Positions 34,653-44,233 of a stretch of 64,000 bases of DNA are shown piece after piece (the first letter of the stretch is position 1; each line of letters starts with the position of its first letter). The notes beneath the pieces were generated by a model. It was not told the origin of the DNA, ran no database searches, and worked only from the letters and a program-made list of their open reading frames with translations. The DNA is taken from NCBI RefSeq assembly GCF_000753795.1, contig NZ_JPEO01000001.1, positions 550,402-614,401 of the forward strand, read 5' to 3'. Source of the DNA: Shewanella mangrovi (GTDB lineage: Bacteria > Pseudomonadota > Gammaproteobacteria > Enterobacterales > Shewanellaceae). Both the position numbers and the translations under genes were made by a program.

Positions 34653-35010
34653 AACACTCTCTCAATGACGTGAATAAGGCTGCCGCTACTATTGTATAGC
34701 AGTGCAGGCGCGGCATTTTACTTAAGATTGGTCAAGTGATGCAAATCAAAAAGTTGATTAAATTACTCTGATTTATAGCCAGTAGTTACTAGCGCAATTA
34801 GCTGATGATGGCTAACGATCTCATCCGAGCTCTCTAACTGGCTAAATCTGGTGCTGCGAAAGGCATGCAACAAATGTAGAGTTTGGTCATATCCCGTATA
34901 TTTGCGGTTGGATTCGCAACCTGATTGCATTATCTTTCCCTTGTTTCGGGTCTTAACTGATATACTTGATAAAATTTTTAAAACAAACTGTTAACAAATT
35001 TGAGGCGTGC
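34653..35010. promoter_or_regulatory. Divergent control region between trhP and the HDOD gene
   Basis: On the minus strand TTGCAT (34739-34744) and TAAAAT (34715-34720), spaced 18 bases, form a plausible trhP promoter. GTGATGCAAATCAAA just upstream is a weak CRP-like match. On the plus strand TATACT at about 34961-34966 may be the -10 element for the HDOD gene. No coding frame is convincing in the rest. Confidence 0.4.
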
Positions 35011-35853
35011 ATGTCTACTGAACACCTGCTACTGGTCGGTCTGCTAAAAAAACTAAAAAGCGATACGCTGGTGCTTCCAACGCTGCCTGAAGTAGCAATT
35101 CGTGTACAAGAGGTAGTAGGACAGCCTAATTCGAGCCTGAAACAGGTTGCGGAGGTGATTGGGCAAGATGCGGCAATTTCGGCGCGTTTAATCAAAGTCG
35201 CCAATAGTGCGCTCTATAGCCGCGGTATTAAAGCGGAAAACATTAATAATGCGGTTAGTCGCATCGGGCTAACGCAGATTAAGTCTATTGTGACCTCAAT
35301 TGCGATGGAGCAATTATTTATCTCTACTAATGAGATGGTGTGGGAAGTGATGGACGAAGTCTGGACGACGTCTATTGAAGTGACGTCGGCAGCGTGCTCA
35401 ATGTTATTAATGTATAAAAAGCAGCACCCACAAACGCCATTGAATTACGATACGCTGACGTTAGCGGGGTTAGTGCATAATATCGGCGCCTTGCCGGTAC
35501 TGACCGAAGCTGAGTCTCACCCAGAATTATTTAACAGTGTTGGCCAGTTACGCGCATTGGTGCGAAAGCTACAAGGTCCAATTGGGCGCGCTGTGCTCAA
35601 TAGCTGGGATTTTGCGCCAGAAGTGACCGAAGTGGTTGAGCGCTGGGCTGATCTGCATTACTTGCCTGAAAACGTTACCTATTTGGATTTTATTCGTGCC
35701 GCCGCGTTTTATGTCGGTGAGCTGCGTGCTGGGGCGGAGCTGGAGCAGCGACTCGACGTGTTTGCTGAGAAAGGCTTACCTGTTACTCCAGATGATTTGG
35801 CCAGTGAAGCGTTTTTAGAACAATTCCATTCGATTAAAGCCAGTTACCATTAA
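35011..35853 (+). CDS. HDOD-domain signalling protein
   Basis: A 280-residue protein consisting largely of one HDOD domain (about residues 15-225). LPTLPEVAIRVQEVVGQPNSSLKQVAEVIGQDAAISARLIKVANSALY is the classic start, and AVSRIGLTQIKSIV and LAGLVHNIGALPVL follow. The catalytic HD pair of true HD domains is replaced (HN in VHNIG), so this is a non-hydrolytic signalling domain, usually tied to two-component or cyclic-di-GMP networks. The ATG at 35011 has GAGG upstream; a longer frame would require TTG at 34966. The GGDEF-EAL gene follows 80 bases later on the same strand. Confidence 0.9.
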   Translation: MSTEHLLLVGLLKKLKSDTLVLPTLPEVAIRVQEVVGQPNSSLKQVAEVIGQDAAISARLIKVANSALYSRGIKAENINNAVSRIGLTQIKSIVTSIAMEQLFISTNEMVWEVMDEVWTTSIEVTSAACSMLLMYKKQHPQTPLNYDTLTLAGLVHNIGALPVLTEAESHPELFNSVGQLRALVRKLQGPIGRAVLNSWDFAPEVTEVVERWADLHYLPENVTYLDFIRAAAFYVGELRAGAELEQRLDVFAEKGLPVTPDDLASEAFLEQFHSIKASYH

Positions 35854-35933
35854 GCGGTAATTTTCGGTATTCTGACGGGAATATATTTTTCCTCGCGCCC
35901 AAGGTGGTTTTTGAGGAAATAGTTGGGGCAAAC

Positions 35934-37436
35934 ATGAGCTATCTTTTAAGCGTGCTGCTGTTAGTCGCTGTACTCCTGCTGCTGGCTGCAGCGTGGCGTT
36001 ATATTCACCTCAAACGTTTCGTCAATAAGCTTGCCGCCAATGTGCGTGAGCAAGCGGATCAACGGCAACCGTTGGAATTTACTGAAGTCCCCGAATTAAT
36101 GATGCCGCTCTATACCGCATTTAAAGCGCTGTTGCGGCAACTTCCTTCAAGTATCGGGCGGGATACACTCACTGGTTTACCTAATCGCGCCATGCTCAAA
36201 AAGGCGTTAACGCCGTTAATGCCAATCACGCAGGGCTCGTTAGTCCTAATCAATATTGAAAAATTTCGATTTGTTAATGATCTCTTTGGTTTCAGTACCG
36301 GCGATAAAGTGTTGCAGGCTTTTTCTCTGCGCCTGCGGCAGTTGGAGCACCAACCTCGATTTTTAGCACGTATGGATGGTGATGAGTTTTTGCTGTTTTA
36401 TGAGCAGGAAGTGACGAGTGAAGCTTTGCACGAAATGCAGCAACTGGTGCAACAGCCCTACGTGATTGATAACGCACCCATTGGTGTAAAAACTAAAATT
36501 GGCTGTCTGCAGCTAGCGAAGGATCACGCTGATATTTCATTGATGTTGCGTAGAGTAGATTTGGCGTTGAAAAAAGCGGGCAAAAACCACCAGTTGCTGG
36601 CGATCTATGAAACCGGCGATGACACGGTTAATTTGCGCGAAATGAAGATCATTAATAGCCTGCCGAAAGCGCTGAATCGTAATCAGCTTTACCTGGTGTA
36701 TCAGCCGAAGGAAAGCATCGAAACCGGCCAGTGTTTGCAGGTTGAGGCACTAATTCGTTGGGATCACTCAGAGTTAGGCTTTATTTCACCAGCGGAATTT
36801 ATTCCTTTGGCCGAGTGTGCTGGTATGCAAGGGCTGGTCAGCGATTGGGTAATGGAAAATGCCATGGCGCAAATCAGCCGCTGGCATACGCAAGGAATAC
36901 ATTTGCGGGTGGCGGTCAATCTCAGTAGCAGCGACTTTGAGAAAGATATTGTCGCCATTATTGCCAGCAAGCTGAAAGCGCATAATATTCCCGCGAGTTC
37001 GCTCGCGGTAGAGCTTACTGAGGGAACTTTAGTTGCCGATATGCTGGATACTCGGGATAAGCTGCGCCAACTCAGAGAGATGGGCATTGAAGTGGCGATT
37101 GATGATTTCGGTACTGGTCATTCTTCGCTGGCCTACCTGAAAGATCTGCCGGTGGATGAAATCAAGATAGATAAAGCATTTTTGCAAGACTTATTGACCG
37201 ATGTCAGTGCGCTACACATTATGCGTAGTACTATTCAACTTGCCCACCAGTTGGGTTTCCGCGTAACAGTTGAAGGTGTGGAAACTAAAGCGCAGCGTGA
37301 AGCCTTGCGTAAACTCGGTGCTGACGTTATTCAAGGACAGTTTTACGCGAACCCCATGCGTGCTGCCGAATTAGAATATCACGGTCTGAATTTACACCTG
37401 TTCTCAAATGTGGAAGGTCGAGATCTTACCCATTAG
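35934..37436 (+). CDS. Membrane-anchored GGDEF-EAL protein with altered GGDEF motif
   Basis: A 500-residue protein: one N-terminal transmembrane helix (YLLSVLLLVAVLLLLAAAW), a short linker, a GGDEF domain (about 70-225) and an EAL domain (about 240-490). The GGDEF signature reads MDGDEF (D148-F152), so the first glycine is lost, and the preceding RLG is altered; cyclase activity is doubtful. The EAL part keeps EAL (E271), AVNLSSSDF, ELTEG, DDFGTGHSSL, KIDKAF and EGVE, so phosphodiesterase activity is likely. The start at 35934 follows TTGGGG; a GTG at 35904 is possible. It is probably co-transcribed with the HDOD gene. Confidence 0.9.
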   Translation: MSYLLSVLLLVAVLLLLAAAWRYIHLKRFVNKLAANVREQADQRQPLEFTEVPELMMPLYTAFKALLRQLPSSIGRDTLTGLPNRAMLKKALTPLMPITQGSLVLINIEKFRFVNDLFGFSTGDKVLQAFSLRLRQLEHQPRFLARMDGDEFLLFYEQEVTSEALHEMQQLVQQPYVIDNAPIGVKTKIGCLQLAKDHADISLMLRRVDLALKKAGKNHQLLAIYETGDDTVNLREMKIINSLPKALNRNQLYLVYQPKESIETGQCLQVEALIRWDHSELGFISPAEFIPLAECAGMQGLVSDWVMENAMAQISRWHTQGIHLRVAVNLSSSDFEKDIVAIIASKLKAHNIPASSLAVELTEGTLVADMLDTRDKLRQLREMGIEVAIDDFGTGHSSLAYLKDLPVDEIKIDKAFLQDLLTDVSALHIMRSTIQLAHQLGFRVTVEGVETKAQREALRKLGADVIQGQFYANPMRAAELEYHGLNLHLFSNVEGRDLTH

Positions 37437-37619
37437 ACTTTCCTGCTATTTTCAAAAAATAGCGAAAATTCCATTAATTATTCGGATTAATAACACGTTA
37501 ACCTCGATTTGTTACTGATGTTTGACCAGTTTTTGCAGTTTCAGCAACAATAAATTGATTTTAGTTCTGTTAAATCTTAATAACACTATACTAACTGTTC
37601 TCATATACGTATAATGCCA

Positions 37620-37790
37620 ACCCAAGATGTCGAGACACTAGGATGTGGCCTGGATATCAGTGAATGTTAGTGACGCTGCTAACTCAAGTGTCAGAGTTAC
37701 AGCTATCTCGCGCTAGCATTCATGTTGGTTTATGGCGTCTGTTACAGATTGACCATAAACAAACCGGCTTTTGACGGGTCGGTTTTTACC
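37620..37790 (+). ncRNA. Probable structured small RNA
   Basis: This intergenic stretch has a TATAAT at 37610-37615 and folds into consecutive helices. A ten-pair stem TGAATGTTAG (37661-37670) / CTAGCATTCA (37713-37722, one G-U) encloses a second stem: GCTG-TAACTC with one bulged C (37675-37685), paired to GAGTTACAGC (37694-37703) around an 8-base loop. Next comes GTTTATGG (37728-37735) / CCATAAAC (37753-37760) enclosing TCTG-TTA-CAGA. A terminator hairpin with a U tract ends it at about 37787. No start codon with a ribosome-binding site is seen. It matches no RNA family I recognise. Confidence 0.55.
37761..37787 (+). terminator. Terminator of the candidate structured RNA
   Basis: AAACCGGCT (37761-37769) pairs with GGTCGGTTT (37777-37785, two G-U pairs) around a 7-base loop, and the T run extends to 37787. 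Confidence 0.65.
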
Positions 37791-37799
37791 CTGAGTGAA

Positions 37800-37835
37800 A
37801 GAAAGGGATGCCCTCTGGGCATCCCTTTTCTTTTG
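37800..37835. terminator. Terminator downstream of the RND operon
   Basis: AAAGGGATGCCC (37802-37813) pairs with GGGCATCCCTTT (37817-37828) around TCT. T-rich sequence follows on the plus strand. On the minus strand CTTTCTTTC follows, ending the RND transcript 46 bases after its stop. Confidence 0.88.
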
Positions 37836-37873
37836 TCGAAACAGTGAGGTTAAGTTCGGCTACCTTTATCGGC

Positions 37874-40800
37874 TTAGTCTGTCACTTTTACCGCTTCAGC
37901 GGGGTTACTCTGACTGGCTAATGCATCATTCAATTGTTGCTCCACCCAACCTGGTGATTTGGTGCCATACGACAGCAGTCGGTACATGGCCGGAATGACG
38001 AACAAGGTAATCAAAGTCGCAAATGCCATGCCGAAGAACACCACAGTGCCCACGGAAATCCGACTTTCAGCACCGGCGCCTGTGGAGAATATCAGCGGCA
38101 CCGCCCCAACCAAGGTGGTAAACGCCGTCATCAGAATCGGGCGCAAACGGCGCGCGGAAGCATCAATAATCGCCTGCTCAAAAGCGAGGCCTCTATCCCG
38201 TAATTGGTTGGCAAACTCGACAATCAAAATACCATTTTTAGTCACCATGCCGATTAGCATAATCATGCCAATCTGGCTGTAAATATTGATCCCTTGATGA
38301 GTAAACCAGAGCCCGAGGAAACCACCAAATACTCCCATGGGTACAGTGAACATCACTACTAGCGGGTTAATAAAGCTTTCAAACTGCGCCGCCAGAACCA
38401 AATAGGCGACTAACAGCGCTAAGCCAAACACGATAAAAATACTGTTTTGGTTTTCTTTATAGTCTTTGGATTCGCCAGAATAACTGACGCTGATATCGCC
38501 CGGCAGTTTTTCTACCACCAGATTATCCAGATAGTTCAGCGCTTCTCCCAATGTATGGCCATTGGCAACGTTAGCGCTCAAAGTGATCGATTTCTTCTTA
38601 TCGGTGTGGGACAGACGCTGAGCTGAGGCTTCTTCCTGTACGTGCGCAACAGAGTCGAGCGTGACGAGTTGCCCTGAGCGGGTACGCACGTAGATTTTGC
38701 TCATATCTGTCATGCTGTTGAAGTGATTTTCATCGCCGCGCAGGTAGACGTCATATTCTTCACCACGCTCGACATAGGTGGTTTGACGACGGCCACCGAG
38801 CATGACCTCTAACGTATCTGATACATCGGATACGCTAACGCCTAATTCGGCTGCCCGCTGACGATCAACACGTACCATCAGTTCGGGTGTGGTCTCCGCA
38901 TAGTTTAAATCGGCGCCAGTAATGATACCGCTGGCATTTGCTTCAGACTGCAGCAGTTGCGCCCACTTATACAGCTCTTTGTAGTCAGAGCCGCCAATGA
39001 CAAATTGCACGGCTTCACTAGAGCGGCCGCGGAAACCTGGCAACATGGGGCGGATCATCACGTCGGGAATATCTTTGAGCGCGTTTGAGATCATTTCTAA
39101 CGCCTGAGCGGCATTAACGTCACGGTCTTTCCAGTTTTCTAGGCGCATGATGACAAAACCAATCTGATCGCCACTGGCGCCGCCAAACGCAGGTGTTTCT
39201 AAACTGAATGACTTCAACACGCCTTTGCCTAACATCGGCATGAGACGCTGCTGAATGATGTCCATGTTGCCAGACATGCGGTTGTAGCTGGTACCTTCTG
39301 CACCCCGCACAAAGGCGTACACCACACCACGATCTTCTGCAGGTGCTAACTGGGCCGGCACTTGCTGCATTAGCAGATAACTGCCACCGATACAGGCGAG
39401 AATCACAATTGGAGCGGCAAACTTATGTTTAACGCAGTAGCGCACCCCGCGGCGATAGTAACTTTCCAACTTGCTAAAAATACAATCCAGCACACGGTTG
39501 AGTGCATTGGGTTGCTGATGCGGTTTGAGTAATTTACTGGCCAGCACTGGTGTCAGCGTTAGCGCAACAATTGATGAAAACACCACTGACACGGCGAGCA
39601 GTACCGAGAACTCAGTAAACAGCAGCCCCACCATGCCTTCCATAAAAGAAATCGGCAGAAACACCATCACCAGCACGGCGGTTGTCGCGATAACGGCAAA
39701 GCCAACCTCGCGGGTGCCTTTGTAGGCGGCCAGCAACGGTGGTTCTCCGCGCTCGATGTGGTGGAAGATATTCTCTACCACCACAATGGCATCATCGACC
39801 ACTAGACCGATTGCTAGGATCAGCGCCATCAAGGTCAACAAGTTAATGGAGAAACCAAAAAAGTATGCCGCCATGAACGCCGAGATCAACGATACCGGTA
39901 CTGTCACTGCAGGGATCAGCGTCGCCCGCGCTTGGCCAATAAATACATACAGCACCAAAATTACTAAGCCGCCAGTGATGTAGAGTGTCGAGTACACTTC
40001 ATCAATGGCTTGATCGATAAACACGGTGGAGTCGTAGTCGATGGCAAGACTAGTGCCCTTTGGCAGAAACTTCTGCATGGCATCTACTTGCGCCCGTACA
40101 CCTTTGGCGACTTCCAGCGGATTGGCATCTGATTGCGGCACAACGCCAAGACTGACGTTTGATACCCCGTTACTACGATAGGTGGAGTTTTCGTTCTGTG
40201 CTCCAATATACACATCGGCAATATCTTTGAGGTATACAGGGGTGCCGTCACTGGCGGTGCGGATCTGCATATAGTCGAAATCATCCGGCTGCAGATAAAG
40301 TCTTGCCGTACGCACTGTCATGGTCGTGGCATCGTTACGGATTTGGCCACCGGGCGACTCTAAGTTTTCATTATTGAGCGCGGTAATGACATCGCTAACC
40401 GTAATCTGCCGCCCCGCCATCGCTTCAGGCTTGAGCTTGATATACATCACCTGAGTAAGACCGCCAGAGATGTTAATTGAGCTGACACCGCTGATAAGAT
40501 TGAATTTATCTTCTAAAACTCGGCGCGAATAGTCGGTTAGCTGAGTGCGATCCATCTCACTGGAGCGCAAGCGGATATAGATTGCCGGGCGACCAGAGCC
40601 GTTATCTTTATACACAATCGGATCGTCAGCTTCTTCTGGTAAACGACGCTGTGCTCGCGATACGGCATCACGCACGTCACTCACGCCTTCCATGATATTC
40701 CAGCCAATTTTGAAATTGACGGTAATGCGTGATGATCCGTTACGACTGACCGAGGTGATCTGGTCAATACCACTGATCCCCGTCAACTGATCTTCAATGT

Positions 40801-40996
40801 TTTTAGTGACTTGGCTTTCCATAATAGCGGCTGAGGCGCCACTGTAGGAGGTGCGAATACTGACCACCGGATTTTCCACATCCGGCATCTCACGTACCGA
40901 GAGTTTACTGAATGAAACGATTCCGAATACACACAACAATAAGCTAAGTACGATGGCGACAATCGGCCGTTTTACTGACACATCAGACAGCAGCAT
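37874..40996 (-). CDS. RND efflux pump permease (HAE-1 type)
   Basis: A 1040-residue AcrB-like inner-membrane pump with 12 helices and two large periplasmic loops. It starts SDVSVKRPIVAIVLSLLLCVFGIVSF. The helix 4 proton-relay aspartates are present in LILAIGLVVDDAIVVVENIFHHIERG, and the helix 10 lysine region is about GMVTKNGILIVEFANQL. The repeat-2 pore segment contains AAQFESFINPLVVM. It overlaps the adaptor gene by 14 bases. There is no outer-membrane factor gene alongside, so a TolC encoded elsewhere is presumed. Substrate is not predictable. Confidence 0.94.
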   Translation of the reverse strand: MLLSDVSVKRPIVAIVLSLLLCVFGIVSFSKLSVREMPDVENPVVSIRTSYSGASAAIMESQVTKNIEDQLTGISGIDQITSVSRNGSSRITVNFKIGWNIMEGVSDVRDAVSRAQRRLPEEADDPIVYKDNGSGRPAIYIRLRSSEMDRTQLTDYSRRVLEDKFNLISGVSSINISGGLTQVMYIKLKPEAMAGRQITVSDVITALNNENLESPGGQIRNDATTMTVRTARLYLQPDDFDYMQIRTASDGTPVYLKDIADVYIGAQNENSTYRSNGVSNVSLGVVPQSDANPLEVAKGVRAQVDAMQKFLPKGTSLAIDYDSTVFIDQAIDEVYSTLYITGGLVILVLYVFIGQARATLIPAVTVPVSLISAFMAAYFFGFSINLLTLMALILAIGLVVDDAIVVVENIFHHIERGEPPLLAAYKGTREVGFAVIATTAVLVMVFLPISFMEGMVGLLFTEFSVLLAVSVVFSSIVALTLTPVLASKLLKPHQQPNALNRVLDCIFSKLESYYRRGVRYCVKHKFAAPIVILACIGGSYLLMQQVPAQLAPAEDRGVVYAFVRGAEGTSYNRMSGNMDIIQQRLMPMLGKGVLKSFSLETPAFGGASGDQIGFVIMRLENWKDRDVNAAQALEMISNALKDIPDVMIRPMLPGFRGRSSEAVQFVIGGSDYKELYKWAQLLQSEANASGIITGADLNYAETTPELMVRVDRQRAAELGVSVSDVSDTLEVMLGGRRQTTYVERGEEYDVYLRGDENHFNSMTDMSKIYVRTRSGQLVTLDSVAHVQEEASAQRLSHTDKKKSITLSANVANGHTLGEALNYLDNLVVEKLPGDISVSYSGESKDYKENQNSIFIVFGLALLVAYLVLAAQFESFINPLVVMFTVPMGVFGGFLGLWFTHQGINIYSQIGMIMLIGMVTKNGILIVEFANQLRDRGLAFEQAIIDASARRLRPILMTAFTTLVGAVPLIFSTGAGAESRISVGTVVFFGMAFATLITLFVIPAMYRLLSYGTKSPGWVEQQLNDALASQSNPAEAVKVTD

Positions 40997-42092
40997 CAGC
41001 GTTCTCCTTGGTTGCTGCTTGACTGGTTTCCGGCACAGCTGAGGTAGGTTTTAACTGTTTTACTTGCATGCCATCGCGAATATTGACGAGACCTTGTACC
41101 ACAATCTCATCACCGGGATTGAGGCCATCAGTGATGAGCACTTGGTTATCAACTCTGGTGCCTAAATGGACTTCTGTACGGTGGGCAATCTGTTTGTTGT
41201 CGACCTTGTAGACGAAACGTTTGGTGCCGGAATACTCCAACGCTTGCACAGGGATCACTGGCAGGTAGGTGGGAGGAAAGCTCATTCTGGTGTTTAGCAT
41301 CATGCCGGGGCGCAACTTGTTCGCAAGGTTTTGAAAGAGCACTCGCGTGCGTACGTTCAGCGTTGCTTCATTAATGCGAGGATCGATCGCCGTGACTTTT
41401 CCGGCAAAATCCTCTGCTGGCCAAGCGGCGCTGTTGGCGCTGACCTCCATGCCGAGTGTGAGTTGCGACAGATGCGCTTCTGGCACTTGTAGATCGAGTC
41501 GTAGTAGACTCAAATCATCCAGTGACAGCAGTTCTTCTCCTTGGCTGACCATCTTACCGCGACTAAAACTCACTAAGCCTATCACGCCATCAAACGGGGC
41601 TTTGATGTAGTGATAATTTAACTCTGCTTTGGCTGACGCGAGGCGTGCAGCGGCAATATCAACACTGGCATGTTGGGCATCGATTTCGGTTTGGGTAATG
41701 GCATCGCTGTGAGCCAGTTTTTCATATTCTTTGAGTTTACGCGTCTCATCAGCCAGATAAGCTTCAGCTTCCATCACGGCTGCTTTGGCCTTGGCATCGT
41801 CGATGATGATAAGTGTTTGGCCAGCCTTCACCTGTTCATTAGAACGCACCGCCACTTTGTCGATTTTGCCAGCGACTTGAGAGGCGATAAATACTGAGTG
41901 TTCGGCGGCTAACTTGCCAATCAGGCGCAGATCGGCAGCAAGGGCTTCTTTCTTTACCGTGGCTGTCACAACAGGAATTGTTTGAGCATGCGACGTGTGG
42001 CTCGCATCGGTATTGGTGGCGGCGCGCATCTTGTAAGCTACAGCACTGCCGATTGCTACGAGGGCAATCGCTATAACGAGTTTTTTCAGCAT
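40983..42092 (-). CDS. RND efflux periplasmic adaptor (membrane fusion protein)
   Basis: A 369-residue MFP with one N-terminal anchor helix (KKLVIAIALVAIGSAVAY). A biotinyl-lipoyl half-motif follows (VFIASQVAGKIDKVAVRSNEQVKAGQTLIIID), then a helical hairpin (about 105-160), the second lipoyl half (YHYIKAPFDGVIG), a beta-barrel and a membrane-proximal domain. It links the pump to an outer-membrane channel. It is the first gene of a two-gene operon whose second is the RND permease. Confidence 0.93.
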   Translation of the reverse strand: MLKKLVIAIALVAIGSAVAYKMRAATNTDASHTSHAQTIPVVTATVKKEALAADLRLIGKLAAEHSVFIASQVAGKIDKVAVRSNEQVKAGQTLIIIDDAKAKAAVMEAEAYLADETRKLKEYEKLAHSDAITQTEIDAQHASVDIAAARLASAKAELNYHYIKAPFDGVIGLVSFSRGKMVSQGEELLSLDDLSLLRLDLQVPEAHLSQLTLGMEVSANSAAWPAEDFAGKVTAIDPRINEATLNVRTRVLFQNLANKLRPGMMLNTRMSFPPTYLPVIPVQALEYSGTKRFVYKVDNKQIAHRTEVHLGTRVDNQVLITDGLNPGDEIVVQGLVNIRDGMQVKQLKPTSAVPETSQAATKENADAAV

Positions 42093-42393
42093 AATAAAGA
42101 TGTTCGAGATCTTCCCCAGGATCGATGCTCAGTATTCTAAGGAAGGGCGCTGTAAAAGCTAAGCGATTAACGTGAAAAAAGTGTAAATAAATGCTCGCTG
42201 ATACACTAATTATGATGTCTGAAAGTGGTCGGCATTATTATTTAAAAATCATAATAATCAACAAGTTATTTTTCGTGTTTGGCGCTTTAGTAAAATTGCA
42301 TAATTATTGAGGTCAGATCTTTGCCATAGATTGACACATTAACGCATCAAAAAAGGGAGCCTCGGCTCCCTTTTTAATCGAATTTGCCGAAAT
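42093..42393. other. Intergenic region between the RND operon and ettA
   Basis: It holds the promoter zone of the minus-strand RND operon, with an A/T-rich dyad ATTATTAT (42234-42241) / ATAATAAT (42251-42258) that could be an operator. The ettA terminator is at the right end. No adjacent regulator gene, of the TetR type often seen with RND pumps, is present. No coding frame is supported. Confidence 0.4.
42348..42376. terminator. Terminator after ettA
   Basis: AGGGAGC (42354-42360) pairs with GCTCCCT (42365-42371) around CTCG. A residues on the left give a U run on the minus strand 18 bases after the ettA stop; T residues on the right make it usable in both directions. Confidence 0.9.
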
Positions 42394-44061
42394 TTACTTC
42401 GACATTCTTTTGTATTTCAAACGGTGAGGTTCAACCACATCGGCACCAAATTGCTCTTTCAACCAGGTTGAGTATTCGGTGTAGTTACCTTCGTAGAAGT
42501 TCACTTTACCCTCATCACGATAGTCGAGAATATGGGTACATATACGGTCGAGGAACCAACGGTCGTGCGAGATCACCATGGCGCAACCCGGGAACTCCAG
42601 CAGCGCTTCTTCCAGAGCTCGCAACGTTTCTACGTCGAGGTCGTTGGTGGGTTCGTCAAGCAGCAACACGTTGCCACCAGCTTGCAGCAGTTTGGCTAAA
42701 TGCACCCGGTTACGTTCACCACCAGACAAACTGCCGATGATTTTCTGTTGATCGCCACCACGGAAGTTAAAGCGACCCACGTAAGCGCGGCTCGGGATCT
42801 CCATGCCATGAATACGAATGATATCCTGACCGCCAGAGATCTCTTGCCATACGGTGTTTTTATCATTCATTGAGTCACGGAACTGCTCAACTGACGCCAG
42901 CTCAACGGTTTCACCGACTTCTACTTCGCCACTGTCGGGTTGTTCAGCGCCGCTGAGCATACGGAACAGTGTTGATTTACCCGCGCCGTTAGGGCCAATA
43001 ATGCCCACAATGGCGCCTTTCGGGATAGAGAAACTGAGATCATCAATCAACACACGATCGCCATAACTCTTCGTTAGGTTACGTACTTCAATGACCTTGT
43101 CACCGAGGCGAGGGCCCGGTGGAATAAACAGTTCATTGGTTTCATTACGGCGTTGGTAATCTTGGGTGTTGAGTTCTTCAAACCGCGCCATACGCGCCTT
43201 GCCTTTTGACTGGCGGCCTTTACTTCCTTGACGCACCCATTCCAATTCTTTGGCAATGGTTTTTTGGCGCGCGCTTTCGCTGGCTGCTTCTTGCTGCAAC
43301 CGTTGATCTTTCTGCTCAAGCCAAGAAGAGTAGTTGCCTTGCCATGGGATACCTTCACCGCGGTCAAGTTCCAGAATCCAGCCCGCGGCGTTATCCAAGA
43401 AATAGCGGTCGTGGGTAATCGCGACAACTGTACCTGAGTATTCGTGCAGGAAGTTCTCCAGCCATGCCACTGACTCGGCATCCAAGTGGTTGGTTGGTTC
43501 GTCAAGCAGCAGCATTTCTGGCTTTTCCAACAGCAGACGACAGATCGCCACACGGCGACGTTCACCACCCGACAGTACCTCAATCTTGGCATCCCATTCT
43601 GGCAGACGCAGTGCATCGGCGGCACGCTCCAGAATATGGTCCAAGTTGTGCGCATCTTGTGACTGAATGATGGCTTCGAGCTTGGCCTGCTCGGCGGCTA
43701 ACGCATCGAAATCGGCGTCTGGCTCAGCGTAAGCAGCATAGACTTCATCTAAGCGTGTTAGCGCATTTTTGGCTTCGCTAACGGCTTCTTCAATCGCTTC
43801 ACGCACAGTTTGGCTAGGATCTAACTGTGGTTCCTGCGGCAGATAACCAATCTTCAGTCCCGGCATTGGCCGAGCTTCACCTTCAATTTCGGTGTCCAGA
43901 CCTGCCATGATGCGCAGCAGGGTGGATTTACCTGAACCGTTTAAGCCCAGTACACCGATCTTGGCGCCGGGGAAAAAGCTCAGCGAAATATCTTTTAAAA
44001 TTTGCTTTTTAGGCGGGACGATTTTTCCCACCCGCAGCATGCTGTATACAAACTGGGCCAT
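42394..44061 (-). CDS. ettA: Energy-dependent translational throttle protein EttA (ABC-F)
   Basis: A 555-residue cytoplasmic ABC-F ATPase that binds the ribosomal E site and gates the first elongation step according to ATP/ADP. Two nucleotide-binding domains are seen: GLNGSGKST with LSGGERRRVAICRLLLEKPEMLLLDEPTNHLD, and GPNGAGKST with SLSGGERNRVHLAKLLQ and LLLDEPTNDLD. The arm insertion lies in domain 1 and the linker contains KGRQSKGKARMARFEEL. The N-terminus MAQFVYSMLRVGKIVPPKKQILKDIS equals EttA. AGGA six bases before the ATG at 44061 fixes the start. It is a single gene. Confidence 0.97.
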   Translation of the reverse strand: MAQFVYSMLRVGKIVPPKKQILKDISLSFFPGAKIGVLGLNGSGKSTLLRIMAGLDTEIEGEARPMPGLKIGYLPQEPQLDPSQTVREAIEEAVSEAKNALTRLDEVYAAYAEPDADFDALAAEQAKLEAIIQSQDAHNLDHILERAADALRLPEWDAKIEVLSGGERRRVAICRLLLEKPEMLLLDEPTNHLDAESVAWLENFLHEYSGTVVAITHDRYFLDNAAGWILELDRGEGIPWQGNYSSWLEQKDQRLQQEAASESARQKTIAKELEWVRQGSKGRQSKGKARMARFEELNTQDYQRRNETNELFIPPGPRLGDKVIEVRNLTKSYGDRVLIDDLSFSIPKGAIVGIIGPNGAGKSTLFRMLSGAEQPDSGEVEVGETVELASVEQFRDSMNDKNTVWQEISGGQDIIRIHGMEIPSRAYVGRFNFRGGDQQKIIGSLSGGERNRVHLAKLLQAGGNVLLLDEPTNDLDVETLRALEEALLEFPGCAMVISHDRWFLDRICTHILDYRDEGKVNFYEGNYTEYSTWLKEQFGADVVEPHRLKYKRMSK

Positions 44062-44233
44062 AAACATTCCTACGTTTTTGATGCTGGCGGAAGTTTACTA
44101 AATTGCGCCAATGGCTGCCAATGACAATAGTCGATGAGTCATTGACGCATCATTAAAAAATTTTTGTGCTTTAATTGGTTATGAGTGATGTGCATGAAAT
44201 TTCGCCTGTTTATTACCCTAAGGGATAGCTGGT

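Noticed and set aside
37437..37873. Cyclic-di-GMP riboswitch near GGDEF-EAL genes
   Set aside because: The conserved GEMM-type core and tetraloop-receptor pattern are missing, and no gene follows on the same strand; a stand-alone RNA fits better.
43074..43655. A 193-codon frame inside ettA on the same strand
   Set aside because: It is a frame-shifted shadow of EttA; the EttA frame carries all ABC-F motifs without interruption.
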